Assembly: GCA_902592985.1 (NCBI GenBank)
Contig: CACJGR010000001.1
Span: 62,001-126,000, forward strand
Length of the DNA stretch: 64,000 nt
Origin: an uncultured Pelagibacteraceae bacterium
GTDB lineage: Bacteria > Pseudomonadota > Alphaproteobacteria > Pelagibacterales > Pelagibacteraceae
Direction: 5' to 3'
Within the stretch, counting starts at the first letter, position 1; the number at the start of each line of letters is the position of its first letter. Positions 9,064 through 18,143 of the stretch are shown here, piece after piece. A program made the position numbers and the translations under genes. The notes below the pieces were generated by a model, which was not told the DNA's origin, did not search any database, and was given only the letters and a program-made list of their open reading frames with translations.

Positions 9064-9822
9064 ATGAAAAATAAGCTATTAAAAAAAATTGCAGGAATAT
9101 TTGGTTATAGATTAATTGAAAAAAGAGCCTTTAAAAATAATAGAGTATTATCTAGATATTCATCTCTAACTATTAAAAAAATATTACAATCAATCTTTGA
9201 GGAAAATAAAGTTAAAGAGTTAATTCAAATTGGTGCAAACGATGGTTTATCATTTGATGAATTAAATTTTTTTATAAAAAAGTATAAAACTAAAAGTTTA
9301 CTCGTAGAACCTATAAAAGAAAATTTTAATCTCTTAAAAGATAATTATAAAAACTTAGACTTTATAACATTTGAAAATTCTGCAGTTTCAGTAAATGACG
9401 AAATATCATATCTATATAAAGTAGACTCTCGATATATTCAAAAGTATGGAGCTCATATATCAGCAATTCCATCTTTTAATAAAAAACATTTAATTAATCA
9501 TGGAGTCAAAAATCAACATATTGTCTATGAAAAAGTAAACTCTATAACAATACTTGATTTAATTAATAAACATCAAATTAATAATTTAGATTTATTATTT
9601 ATCGATACCGAAGGTTATGATGGAAATATTGTTAATGACTTTTTATCGACTGTGAATACTAGATCAATTATTATTTTTGAATATATTCATATAGACAATA
9701 ATGTTTATGAAAGTCTAATAAATAAATTATTAAAAAAAAAATATTTATTTTTTTCGGTAGGTGAAAATATGATTTGTTATCCAAAAGAGATCAAAATTAA
9801 AATAAATCTTAAGGATTATTAA
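9064..9822 (+). CDS. FkbM-family methyltransferase
   Basis: A 252-aa protein with the FkbM SAM-binding signature IQIGANDGLSFDEL (about residues 56-69), LLVEPIKENFNLL with the acidic residue that contacts the ribose, then LLFIDTEGYDG (about 177-187) and IIIFEYIHI. FkbM enzymes O-methylate sugars and other small substrates. Here it would most likely methylate a surface glycan residue. It stands alone on the plus strand, with 141 nt before it, and ends 2 nt before the convergent GT17 gene. Confidence 0.85.
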   Translation: MKNKLLKKIAGIFGYRLIEKRAFKNNRVLSRYSSLTIKKILQSIFEENKVKELIQIGANDGLSFDELNFFIKKYKTKSLLVEPIKENFNLLKDNYKNLDFITFENSAVSVNDEISYLYKVDSRYIQKYGAHISAIPSFNKKHLINHGVKNQHIVYEKVNSITILDLINKHQINNLDLLFIDTEGYDGNIVNDFLSTVNTRSIIIFEYIHIDNNVYESLINKLLKKKYLFFSVGENMICYPKEIKIKINLKDY

Positions 9823-9824
9823 CA

Positions 9825-10634
9825 TTATTCTATAATAAATTTTTTATATTTGTCTAAGTTTTGAAAAAGATATTTTGGAAAATCTTCATCAATATTAATT
9901 TTTTGATAATTATGACCTCTATCAAATAAATCTACGCCTTCATCTATCTTTCGCCTAATTACATCAATCGACGAAAACTTGTCCTCTGCAAACTCAGCAT
10001 GTGCAAAAGTTTTTAATTTTAATGAAATTTCCTCAGGACTGAGAATGTTATTAAAGTGCCAACCTGCATTATCAAATATTTTGATATTCTTTTCTTTATC
10101 AAATCTTAAAAAATTATAGGTTAAATTTTTTGATTTTACTTTTTGCCTCATAAAATCTATCGATTTTAAATTTTTTTTTTTACAAACTCTTGTTCCTTCC
10201 CATGGACTTTCATGTTTATTAAATAAGTTAAACTTATAATTAAAACATTTTTGCATAAATATTCCGTATTTTTTATTTAATTTAAAATTGATAAAAATTT
10301 CAGGCCTTGGTATTTCATCTGGGTCTGAAAAGCATACATAATCTTCAGGGTCTGCAAAATATAAACTCTTTAATAAGAATTCTCTTTGTATAGCTTGATT
10401 TTCCCAAATGTTAGTATTTTTTGGAAAAGGTTTTTCTAAAACAAAATGTTTAACTTTTTTATAATCATATTCATCAAGCTTAATAAAATTTATTTTTTTT
10501 TCATTTCCTCTATGATCAAATTTAGACTCACATACTACAAAATAATCGACATAATCTTTTAAAATATTATATCTAAAGTTAAACATGAAATTATTGTCAA
10601 AAAAAGTTATACAATCAAAAATTTTGTTTTTCAT
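9825..10634 (-). CDS. Glycosyltransferase family 17-like protein
   Basis: A 269-aa protein resembling GT17 (beta-1,4-mannosyl-glycoprotein GlcNAc transferase family). Visible features are the N-terminal IFDCITFFDN, VDYFVVCESKFDHRG (about residues 29-43), IQREFLLKSLYFADPEDYV (about 82-100) and FSDPDEIPRPE, where DPDE plays the metal-binding DXD part. AGWHFN appears later, as in the family. It is the last gene of a long minus-strand run and lies 1 nt after the Gfo/Idh gene. It is probably a surface-glycan sugar transferase. Confidence 0.75.
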   Translation of the reverse strand: MKNKIFDCITFFDNNFMFNFRYNILKDYVDYFVVCESKFDHRGNEKKINFIKLDEYDYKKVKHFVLEKPFPKNTNIWENQAIQREFLLKSLYFADPEDYVCFSDPDEIPRPEIFINFKLNKKYGIFMQKCFNYKFNLFNKHESPWEGTRVCKKKNLKSIDFMRQKVKSKNLTYNFLRFDKEKNIKIFDNAGWHFNNILSPEEISLKLKTFAHAEFAEDKFSSIDVIRRKIDEGVDLFDRGHNYQKINIDEDFPKYLFQNLDKYKKFIIE

Positions 10635-10635
10635 T

Positions 10636-11661
10636 TTAATTTAACCACTTATCTAAAATTTTCATATTTCCTATTATGTCGTCAATTGTTAAGCTAGGAA
10701 ATTCTATTTTTTTCTTACCATCTAAAATACACTGGCTCATTGCATCTATTTCGTAAGAATAAATATTTTTATTTGAGCTTATTTTAACTTGTTTACTAAT
10801 ATCATTTTTAATGCTGATTATGGCAGGATCAGCTAGCCATGTATCTTTTATGCATAGCTCACCCTTAGTTCCAATAATTTTTGATTTTTTTCCTAAATTT
10901 TTAGTAAAAGAAGCAGAAACCTTCGAAGTAAAATTATTCTCAAAACATAATTCTATATATGAGTCTAAATCAACATCCGTGGATCCAATTTCTTTTTTTT
11001 TATTTAAAACTTTAGTTTTATCATAGTTAATCTTTGATATTTGTGATGCTATAAATGTACTAAAAGAAACTGGATAACACCCTAAATCCAATATTGCTCC
11101 ACCGCCAAGTTTTTTATTAAAAATTCTATTTTCTGGATTTAATTTTTTTTTCTTTTTAAATCCAAAAAAGTTTTTTTTTGTCAAGATATCTATACCAAAA
11201 CTTGATTCCATTGATATTAATTTTCCAATTTCACCTTCATTGATCAATTCTACAGTTTTTTTGATTTGAGGGTGATACATGTACATGAGAGCTTCAGAAA
11301 AAAAAATTTCTTTACCAAAATAATTTTTTTTAATATCAAGAATTTCTAATGAATTCATTGTTGCTGGTTTTTCAACTAAAACTTTTTTTCCTTTTTCTAA
11401 ACATTTGCTTATCCATTCATGATGAAATGAGGTTGGTAAAGCTATATAAACAATATCTATATTACTGTTTTCCAATAAATTTTCATAATTATTGAAACAA
11501 TAATTATTATCTATTTCAAATTTTTCTTGAAATTTATTAAGTTTATTTGAGTCTCTGCTTGCTATTCCAAATAACTTAGCTTTGTCTAACAATTTAAAAC
11601 CTTCTGCAAACTTAAAGGCAACTGCTCCTAAACCAATAATGCCCCAATTAATTTGCTTCAC
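10636..11661 (-). CDS. Gfo/Idh/MocA-family oxidoreductase
   Basis: A 341-aa protein with an N-terminal NAD(P)-binding fold (WGIIGLGAVAFKFAEGF, residues 6-22), the family motif VLVEKPATMN with the catalytic-site Lys-Pro, and SEALMYMYHPQIK in the C-terminal substrate domain. GGGAILDLGCYPV matches the block that lines the active site. Members oxidise or reduce sugars, inositols or nucleotide-sugar intermediates; the exact substrate is open. It begins only 3 nt after lepA, so it is probably transcribed with the translation operon while functionally belonging to the glycan genes. Confidence 0.82.
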   Translation of the reverse strand: MKQINWGIIGLGAVAFKFAEGFKLLDKAKLFGIASRDSNKLNKFQEKFEIDNNYCFNNYENLLENSNIDIVYIALPTSFHHEWISKCLEKGKKVLVEKPATMNSLEILDIKKNYFGKEIFFSEALMYMYHPQIKKTVELINEGEIGKLISMESSFGIDILTKKNFFGFKKKKKLNPENRIFNKKLGGGAILDLGCYPVSFSTFIASQISKINYDKTKVLNKKKEIGSTDVDLDSYIELCFENNFTSKVSASFTKNLGKKSKIIGTKGELCIKDTWLADPAIISIKNDISKQVKISSNKNIYSYEIDAMSQCILDGKKKIEFPSLTIDDIIGNMKILDKWLN

Positions 11662-11664
11662 TAT

Positions 11665-13470
11665 TTATTCCTTATTAATTTTTAAAACTCCAATAAATGC
11701 TTTTTGTGGTATTTCAACTCGACCAAATTGTTTTGATCTTGCTTTGCCTTTTTTTTGTTTTTCAAGTAATTTTCTTTTTCTATCTGCTGCTCCTCCACCA
11801 TGAATTTTTGTTAAAACATCTTTTTTAAATCCTTTAATAGTTTCTCTAGCAATAATTTTTCCTCCAATTGCTGCTTGAATAGGAATCATAAAATTATGTC
11901 TTGGAATTAAATCTTTTAATTTTTCACAAACCATTCTTCCCTGAGATTGTGCAAAATCTTTATGTATCATCATTGAAAGTGCATCAACTGGTTCATTATT
12001 AACTAAAATTCCCAATTTTACTAAATCGCCCTCTCTATGATCTGCTATCTCATAATCAAAACTTCCATATCCACTCGTCATAGACTTTAGTCGATCATAA
12101 AAATCAAATACCACTTCATTTAATGGCAACTCATAATTTAATACAGCTCTAGCTCCAGAGTAGGTTAAATTTGTTTGAACTCCTCTTTTATCCTGGCACA
12201 ATTTTATTATTGATCCAAGATACTGGTCAGGTGTTATTATTGTTGCTTTAATCCAAGGCTCCTCAATTAAATTAATGTAGGTAGGATCTGGTAAGCTTGA
12301 TGGATTATGTAAATTAATTATATTTCCATTATTTAAATGAACTTTATAAACTACACCAGGTGTAGTTGTTAATAAATTTAAATCAAATTCTCTTTCCAGT
12401 CTTTGAGTAATTATCTCTAAATGCAACAAACCTAAAAATCCACATCTGAAACCCAGTCCAAGTGCAGAAGATGATTCAGTATCGTAAGCAAAACTTGAAT
12501 CGTTTAATTTAAGCTTTGCTAATCCATCTTTTAATTTTTGATAATCAGAACTATCAACTGGAAACAGTCCACAAAAAACTACTGGTTTACTTGGTTTAAA
12601 GCCTGGAAGAGCATTTTTTAAGGGTTTAATTGAATCACATATAGTATCCCCAACTTTTGTTTCAGACAAATTTTTAATACCTGTAATTATAAATCCGATT
12701 TCACCAGAATTTAATTCTTGAACGTCTTTAGGTTTAGGTGTGAATATTCCGACTTTTTCAACAATATATTGTTGATTTGTTGACATCATTTTAATTTTCA
12801 TATTTTTTGAAATTTTTCCATCTATCACTCTTATTAAAATTACAACTCCTAAATAAGAATCATACCAACTATCAACTAACAAACATTTTAAAGTTTTATT
12901 TTGCGAACCCTTAGGAGGTGGCAATGTTGAAACAATTTTTTCTAAGATTTCCTCGATTCCTTCTCCAGTCTTTCCAGAACATGAAACTGCCTTTTCAGTA
13001 TCAATACCAATTACATCTTCAATTTGTTTCTTTGTTTTTTCTACATCTGAAGCAGGTAAATCAATTTTATTTAATACAGGAACAATTTCATGATTAGTAT
13101 CCAAAGCCTGATAAACATTAGCTAAAGTTTGAGCTTCTACACCCTGTGAACTATCTACAATTAAAATAGATCCTTCACATGCATATAAAGATCTACTTAC
13201 TTCGTAACTAAAATCAACATGTCCTGGAGTATCTATTATATTTAGAATATATTCTTTTCCATCTTTAGACTTATAATTCAGTTTAACTGTTTGGGCTTTA
13301 ATAGTTATTCCTCTTTCACGTTCAATGTCCATGGAATCTAAAACTTGTTCTTTCATTTCTCTATCTGTAAGACCACCACATTTGTGAATTATTCGGTCAG
13401 CAATAGTAGATTTTCCATGATCGATATGTGCAATAATAGCAAAATTTCTAATATGATCGATGGTTGACAT
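11665..13470 (-). CDS. lepA: Elongation factor 4 (back-translocase)
   Basis: A 601-aa translational GTPase. G1 is AHIDHGKST (residues 14-22), the switch II region is DTPGHVDF, G4 is NKID and G5-like SGKTGEGI follows. The C-terminal domain unique to LepA closes with [16 protein letters not shown] and VEIPQKAF. The usual YGGDxxRKxKL loop reads [12 protein letters not shown], one residue longer and lacking the usual Asp position, a modest oddity. EF4 acts on stalled or mis-translocated ribosomes. It overlaps pheT by 1 nt (TAATG). Confidence 0.97.
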   Translation of the reverse strand: MSTIDHIRNFAIIAHIDHGKSTIADRIIHKCGGLTDREMKEQVLDSMDIERERGITIKAQTVKLNYKSKDGKEYILNIIDTPGHVDFSYEVSRSLYACEGSILIVDSSQGVEAQTLANVYQALDTNHEIVPVLNKIDLPASDVEKTKKQIEDVIGIDTEKAVSCSGKTGEGIEEILEKIVSTLPPPKGSQNKTLKCLLVDSWYDSYLGVVILIRVIDGKISKNMKIKMMSTNQQYIVEKVGIFTPKPKDVQELNSGEIGFIITGIKNLSETKVGDTICDSIKPLKNALPGFKPSKPVVFCGLFPVDSSDYQKLKDGLAKLKLNDSSFAYDTESSSALGLGFRCGFLGLLHLEIITQRLEREFDLNLLTTTPGVVYKVHLNNGNIINLHNPSSLPDPTYINLIEEPWIKATIITPDQYLGSIIKLCQDKRGVQTNLTYSGARAVLNYELPLNEVVFDFYDRLKSMTSGYGSFDYEIADHREGDLVKLGILVNNEPVDALSMMIHKDFAQSQGRMVCEKLKDLIPRHNFMIPIQAAIGGKIIARETIKGFKKDVLTKIHGGGAADRKRKLLEKQKKGKARSKQFGRVEIPQKAFIGVLKINKE

Positions 13471-15872
13471 TACGATCTTAGTGTTGCGCCTGTAGTTTTT
13501 TGAACTATAGATATAATTTTTTTGCTTATTTCTTCTATATCATTATCGCTTAAGGTTTTATTTTTAGGTTCTAGAATTACATTAAAAGCGATAGATTTTT
13601 TCCCTGAGGCAATATTATCTCCTTGATAAACGTCAAAAATTCTTACATCCTTAATTAATTCTTTATCAATTTTCTTAACTAAATTAATAATTTCTCCAGA
13701 ACTATATTTTTCATCAACAACAAAAGCAAAATCTCTAACTACTTTTTGATAATCAGAAATAATAAATTTCGGTTTTATTTCTCTAATTTTTTTTCTTGAC
13801 TCAGGTATATTGTCTAAAACAATTTCAAAACCTAAAACGTTATCAGTTCTAAGATCTAACTTTTTAACAATAAATGGGTGAATTTCGCCAAAATATGCTA
13901 ACTCTGGACCACTAGTTGAACCCAGTGATAGTAGACCAGATCTTCCTGGATGATACCATTTTTTTGTTTTGTTACTCACAACTATCTTATCAATGTCAAT
14001 ACCAGCTTCATTAAGAGTTCTTAAAACATCATTTTTTATATCATAAACATCAAAGTTTCGTTCTTTCTCTATCCAATTTTTTCTAGAATATTTTCCTGTT
14101 TTGATTGCACCAATCATTAGTGCTTGTTCTCCAGGTTTGCTACCTTTAAAAACTGGACCTATTTCAAACAACATTAAATCTTCAAAATTCCTATGAATAT
14201 TTTTTTTTGCACTAATCATTAAATTAGAATAAAGAGATGATCTTAAAACATCTAAATCACTTGAAATTGGATTAGATAATTTAATTTCATTTTTTAATTC
14301 TGAAAAAAAATTATCTACTTTTGAATCTGTAAATGACCAAGTAACTGCCTCTGTATAACCCTTTGATGCTACAGATCTTTGGGCAAAATGAAAAAGTTTT
14401 TGTTTATAATTTAAGGTATCTTTAATGTTTTCTTTTCCAGGATTAATTAAAGGTACTTTGTCATAACCTTTAATTCTTGTTAATTCCTCTATAAGATCTA
14501 TATCTTCCTTAATATCTGGTCTCCAAGTAGGTGGCAAAACCTTCATTTTGTTCCCACTCACTCGTAAAGAACATCCTAAGGATGTTAAAATTTTTTTAAT
14601 TTCTGCACTTGTAATTGAAAATCCAATAACTTTAGAAAACTTTTTTGTTTCCAAATAGATTATTTTTCTTTCATCTTTTATTTTTCCTACAATTGAAAAC
14701 TTGCTTGGTCTACCTCCACAGATATCAAGTATTAATACCATTCCTAATTCTAAACCTAATTTTATAGAATTAGGATCCACACCTCTTTCAAATCTATATT
14801 TTGCATCAGTATCAATGTTTAATGCTTTAGAAGTTTTTCTAATTGGTGATGGAAAAAAATATGCAGACTCTAATAAAATATTTTTAGTAGAAAATTCTGT
14901 ACCAGATCTAGTTCCACCAATAATTCCTCCAAGACCTAAAATCCCTGATTTATCACTTATTGCACACATATTATTTTGAAGTGTATATTTTTTATTGTCT
15001 AAAGCTTCAAAAGATTCACCTTTTTTTGAGTTTCTAACAATAATTTCTTGATCAATCTTATCAGCATCATAGGCATGCAGAGGTCTGTTTAAATCAAACA
15101 TTACATAATTGGTAACATCAACAATGGCTGAAATAGGTTTTAAACCTAAAGATATAATTCTTTTTTTAAGCCATTCTGGACTTTCTTTATTTTGTACATT
15201 TTTAATATATACGCTTCCAAAAATACCACAGCCCCGACCTTTTTCTTTTTTTATTGAAATTTTAATTGGGTTTTTAAAATTTTGATTTATTTTAATTGAA
15301 GGTTGTTTTTTTAACTGACCTAAGCCAGAAGACGCTAAATCTCTAGCAATACCTCGAATGCCCAAACAATCCGGCCTATTTGGAGTAATAGCAATGTCCA
15401 CAGTTTTTTCTCCTGCATCTTTAAAGTATCTATCGCCAATATTTTTTTCTTTTCTATTTAGCTCAATAATTCCTTCTTTATCTGAAGTTTCGTCAAGTTC
15501 ATACCCTGAACAAAGCATTCCATGAGATTCAATACCTCTAATTTTTGCTACTTTTAATTTTAAATTAGTTTTTGGAATAACTGCACCTGGAGGAGCATAG
15601 ACTGCAAACAGTCCGTCTCTAGCATTTTGAGCTCCACAGACAACCTTTACTAAATTTTCAGAACCTATATCTACATCACAAAGTTTTAATTTATCTGCAT
15701 TGGGATGTTTTTGAGATTTTACAATTTTACAAACAATAAAATTGTCTAAATTAATATTTGATGATTTTATATTTTCTACTTCTAGCCCAATTTCTGTTAA
15801 ACGCTCCGCTATTTGATTTAAGTTTGCTTTAGTAGCTAGATGATTTTTTAACCATGATAATGAAGTTATCAT
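13470..15872 (-). CDS. pheT: Phenylalanine-tRNA ligase beta subunit
   Basis: An 800-aa subunit of the alpha2-beta2 PheRS, which charges tRNA-Phe. Domains in order are an N-terminal strand region, an EMAP-like tRNA-binding domain (about 40-150, VCGAQN and [10 protein letters not shown]), the B3/B4 editing region ([11 protein letters not shown]), B5, the catalytic-like core (GPVFKG) and a C-terminal FDX-ACB domain (about 705-800). The length is normal. It overlaps pheS by 4 nt and lepA by 1 nt, so translation is coupled throughout. Confidence 0.97.
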   Translation of the reverse strand: MITSLSWLKNHLATKANLNQIAERLTEIGLEVENIKSSNINLDNFIVCKIVKSQKHPNADKLKLCDVDIGSENLVKVVCGAQNARDGLFAVYAPPGAVIPKTNLKLKVAKIRGIESHGMLCSGYELDETSDKEGIIELNRKEKNIGDRYFKDAGEKTVDIAITPNRPDCLGIRGIARDLASSGLGQLKKQPSIKINQNFKNPIKISIKKEKGRGCGIFGSVYIKNVQNKESPEWLKKRIISLGLKPISAIVDVTNYVMFDLNRPLHAYDADKIDQEIIVRNSKKGESFEALDNKKYTLQNNMCAISDKSGILGLGGIIGGTRSGTEFSTKNILLESAYFFPSPIRKTSKALNIDTDAKYRFERGVDPNSIKLGLELGMVLILDICGGRPSKFSIVGKIKDERKIIYLETKKFSKVIGFSITSAEIKKILTSLGCSLRVSGNKMKVLPPTWRPDIKEDIDLIEELTRIKGYDKVPLINPGKENIKDTLNYKQKLFHFAQRSVASKGYTEAVTWSFTDSKVDNFFSELKNEIKLSNPISSDLDVLRSSLYSNLMISAKKNIHRNFEDLMLFEIGPVFKGSKPGEQALMIGAIKTGKYSRKNWIEKERNFDVYDIKNDVLRTLNEAGIDIDKIVVSNKTKKWYHPGRSGLLSLGSTSGPELAYFGEIHPFIVKKLDLRTDNVLGFEIVLDNIPESRKKIREIKPKFIISDYQKVVRDFAFVVDEKYSSGEIINLVKKIDKELIKDVRIFDVYQGDNIASGKKSIAFNVILEPKNKTLSDNDIEEISKKIISIVQKTTGATLRS

Positions 15873-16936
15873 CTGCTTAAACCTCTATAATTTGTAGGAA
15901 CATCTAGTGGATCAAATCCATAAAATTCTAACCATCTAATATCACTTTCAAAAAAAGCTCTTAGATCATTTATTCCATATTTCAACATAGCCAATCGATC
16001 AATACCTACGCCAAAAGCATAACCTTGATATTGATTTGGATTTACTTTTGCATTTTTTAAAACGTTAGGATGTACCATACCACAGCCAAGGATTTCTAGC
16101 CATTTATCACCCTCGCCAATCTTAATTTTTCCATCTTGTATTTTATATCCAATATCTACTTCTGCAGAAGGTTCAGTAAAAGGAAAATGGCTGGGCCTGA
16201 ATCTAATTTTAACTTTATCAACTTCAAAAAATTTTTTAACAAAATAATATAAGCAACCCTTTAAATGTCCCATGTTTATATTTTTATCTATATGCAATCC
16301 TTCTAATTGATGAAACATGGGTGAATGTGTTTGATCACTATCATGTCTATAAGTTCTTCCAGGAGCAATTATTTTAAAGGGTGGTTTACCTTTCAACATT
16401 GTTCTAATTTGAACAGGCGATGTATGTGTCCGTAAAAGCAAATCTTTAGAATGTTCAAGATAAAAAGTATCATGCATATCTCGTGCTGGATGATCTTCTG
16501 GAGTATTAAGTGCAGAAAAATTGTAATATTCACTTTCTACGTCTGGCCCTTCCTCAACAGAAAAACCTATCTCAGAAAAAATAGAAGTAACTTCATCAAT
16601 TACTTGTGAAACAGGATGAATTTTTCCTACAAAGTAAGTTCTTCCTGGTAAAGTTACATCAATATTATCATCTTTAAGTTTTTTGTTTATTTCTTGATTT
16701 TCAATATTTTCATTTTTTTTTGAAATTAGTTCTTGTAATTCGCTTTTTAAAAAATTTAATTCCGAAGCAAACTCTTTTCTTTTATCTTCGCCTATCAATC
16801 CTAATTGTTTAAATTTATTTGAAATAATTCCATTTTTTCCAAATAATTCTGTTTTAATTTCATTAAGTTTATTCTGATCTAAAACTTGATCTAACTTTAA
16901 AAGATATTCTTCTTTTATTTTTTTAATCTCTGACAT
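15869..16936 (-). CDS. pheS: Phenylalanine-tRNA ligase alpha subunit
   Basis: A 355-aa catalytic subunit of PheRS. An N-terminal coiled-coil (about 1-100) is followed by the class II core: motif 1 region [34 protein letters not shown] as motif 2, and [14 protein letters not shown] as motif 3. The short C-terminal tail ending in YRGLSR is usual in alphaproteobacteria. It lies 43 nt after rplT and overlaps pheT by 4 nt, the classic order downstream of the IF3-L35-L20 genes. Confidence 0.97.
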   Translation of the reverse strand: MSEIKKIKEEYLLKLDQVLDQNKLNEIKTELFGKNGIISNKFKQLGLIGEDKRKEFASELNFLKSELQELISKKNENIENQEINKKLKDDNIDVTLPGRTYFVGKIHPVSQVIDEVTSIFSEIGFSVEEGPDVESEYYNFSALNTPEDHPARDMHDTFYLEHSKDLLLRTHTSPVQIRTMLKGKPPFKIIAPGRTYRHDSDQTHSPMFHQLEGLHIDKNINMGHLKGCLYYFVKKFFEVDKVKIRFRPSHFPFTEPSAEVDIGYKIQDGKIKIGEGDKWLEILGCGMVHPNVLKNAKVNPNQYQGYAFGVGIDRLAMLKYGINDLRAFFESDIRWLEFYGFDPLDVPTNYRGLSR

Positions 16937-16979
16937 ACTTGCAGATTATTTCTTAACCTAAGAAAAACAATAGAGAAGA

Positions 16980-17336
16980 TTAGTTAAATGCAGACTGAGC
17001 TTTTTTTACTATTGTTTTAAAGGCTTCGGGATTGTCATAAGCAATTTCAGCCAATATTTTTCTATCTAATTTAATGCCAGATTTGTTTAAACCGTTAATA
17101 AATTTTGAGTACGTAAGCCCTTCAGCTCTTACACCTGCATTGATTCTCTGTATCCACAAAGATTTAAAATCTCTTTTCTTATTTCTACGATCTCTGTAGG
17201 CATATTGCATAGCTTTTTCCATTGCCTGTCTTGCAACTCTTATGGTATTTTTTCTTCTGCCCCACTGGCCTTTGACAGCTTTTAAAACTTTTTTATGCTT
17301 AGCGTGACTAGTTACACCTCTTTTTACTCTTGCCAT
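16980..17336 (-). CDS. rplT: 50S ribosomal protein L20
   Basis: A 118-aa, strongly basic protein with the L20 N-terminal arm ([19 protein letters not shown]) and the globular RNA-binding domain with [20 protein letters not shown]20 is needed for early 50S assembly and in other bacteria represses its own operon by binding leader mRNA. It lies 1 nt after rpmI, so the two are translationally linked; see the hairpin at 17543-17594. Confidence 0.98.
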   Translation of the reverse strand: MARVKRGVTSHAKHKKVLKAVKGQWGRRKNTIRVARQAMEKAMQYAYRDRRNKKRDFKSLWIQRINAGVRAEGLTYSKFINGLNKSGIKLDRKILAEIAYDNPEAFKTIVKKAQSAFN

Positions 17337-17337
17337 T

Positions 17338-17544
17338 TTATCCTCTTAAACTGTAAGGCATATATGATTTAACAATTTTTCCATCCTGTTTTGACATTAT
17401 GGTTGTGCCTCTTTGTTTCCTTATTTGCGAGTTTGTTCTTTTAATCATACCATGTCTTTTTCCGGCTTGGGCCATGACTACTTTACCTCTTGCAGTTATT
17501 TTAAATCTTTTTTTTGCTGAACTTTTGGTTTTTAATTTTGGCAT
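17338..17544 (-). CDS. rpmI: 50S ribosomal protein L35
   Basis: A 68-aa basic protein with the L35 hallmark [14 protein letters not shown] at the N-terminus and an Arg-rich core ([15 protein letters not shown]). The length is typical. It follows infC after 53 nt. No clear Shine-Dalgarno sequence precedes the ATG, and the first two bases of the start codon are part of a strong predicted hairpin, suggesting control of translation at this site. Confidence 0.97.
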   Translation of the reverse strand: MPKLKTKSSAKKRFKITARGKVVMAQAGKRHGMIKRTNSQIRKQRGTTIMSKQDGKIVKSYMPYSLRG

Positions 17545-17594
17545 AATTGAGCGTGGTTATACAAATATTAATATAAACTTACAACCTCAATTAT
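17543..17594 (-). promoter_or_regulatory. Candidate structured leader sequestering the rpmI start codon
   Basis: On the minus-strand transcript, AUAAUUGAG (17594-17586) is exactly complementary to CUCAAUUAU (17551-17543), whose last two bases are the A and U of the rpmI AUG. Inside this 9-bp stem, GUUGUA pairs with UAUAAC (one G-U). This leaves a 4-nt CACG bulge on the 3' side and an AU-rich apical loop. The element starts 3 nt after the infC stop codon. L20-controlled leaders occur in this operon in other bacteria; a similar role here is inference. Confidence 0.55.
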
Positions 17595-17597
17595 ATC

Positions 17598-18143
17598 CTA
17601 TAATGGTTGAATAACCATTATCATTTGCTTTCCATCAAACTTTGGGTGTAACTCCACTTTACCAATATCTTGCATATCTTCTTTAATTTTATTCATTAAC
17701 TCATTGCCTAGGTGCGAGTGTTGTAATTCTCTACCTTTAAATCTAATTGTAAATTTAACTTTGTCTCCTTTTGATATAAATTTTTGTGCATTTTTTATTT
17801 TGAATCGATAGTCATGCGTTTCAGTAACGGGTCTTAATTTAATTTCTTTTAACTCAATTTTCTTTTGCTTCTTTTTTGCTTTGTTGGCTTTTTTTTGTAT
17901 ATCATATTTATATTTACCCATATCAATAATTTTACATACTGGAGGTTTTGCATTAGGTGCAATCTCAATTAAATCTAATCCCTCTTCTTTAGCCATTGCT
18001 ATTGCTTCGTTTGTATTTAAAATTCCTAAATTTTCTCCATTACTAGCAATCACTTGAACTTCGGGTGAATTAATTCTATTATTAGACTTTGGACCTCTAT
18101 CCTTAGTTCTTCTTTGAAAATAATTTTGTTTAAATTCTGCCAC
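17598..18143 (-). CDS. infC: Translation initiation factor IF-3 (GTG start)
   Basis: A 181-aa IF-3 with an N-terminal domain (RINSPEVQVI, NLGILNTNEAIAMAKEEGLDL, IAPNAKPPVCKIIDMGKY) and a C-terminal domain (KEIKLRPVTETHDYRFK to the end). IF-3 binds 30S, checks the start codon and prevents premature 50S joining. Translation begins at GTG directly after the thrS TAA stop, in the same frame. IF-3 genes in enterics use a rare AUU start for autoregulation; here another non-AUG codon is used. No Shine-Dalgarno sequence is obvious. Confidence 0.95.
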   Translation of the reverse strand: MAEFKQNYFQRRTKDRGPKSNNRINSPEVQVIASNGENLGILNTNEAIAMAKEEGLDLIEIAPNAKPPVCKIIDMGKYKYDIQKKANKAKKKQKKIELKEIKLRPVTETHDYRFKIKNAQKFISKGDKVKFTIRFKGRELQHSHLGNELMNKIKEDMQDIGKVELHPKFDGKQMIMVIQPL

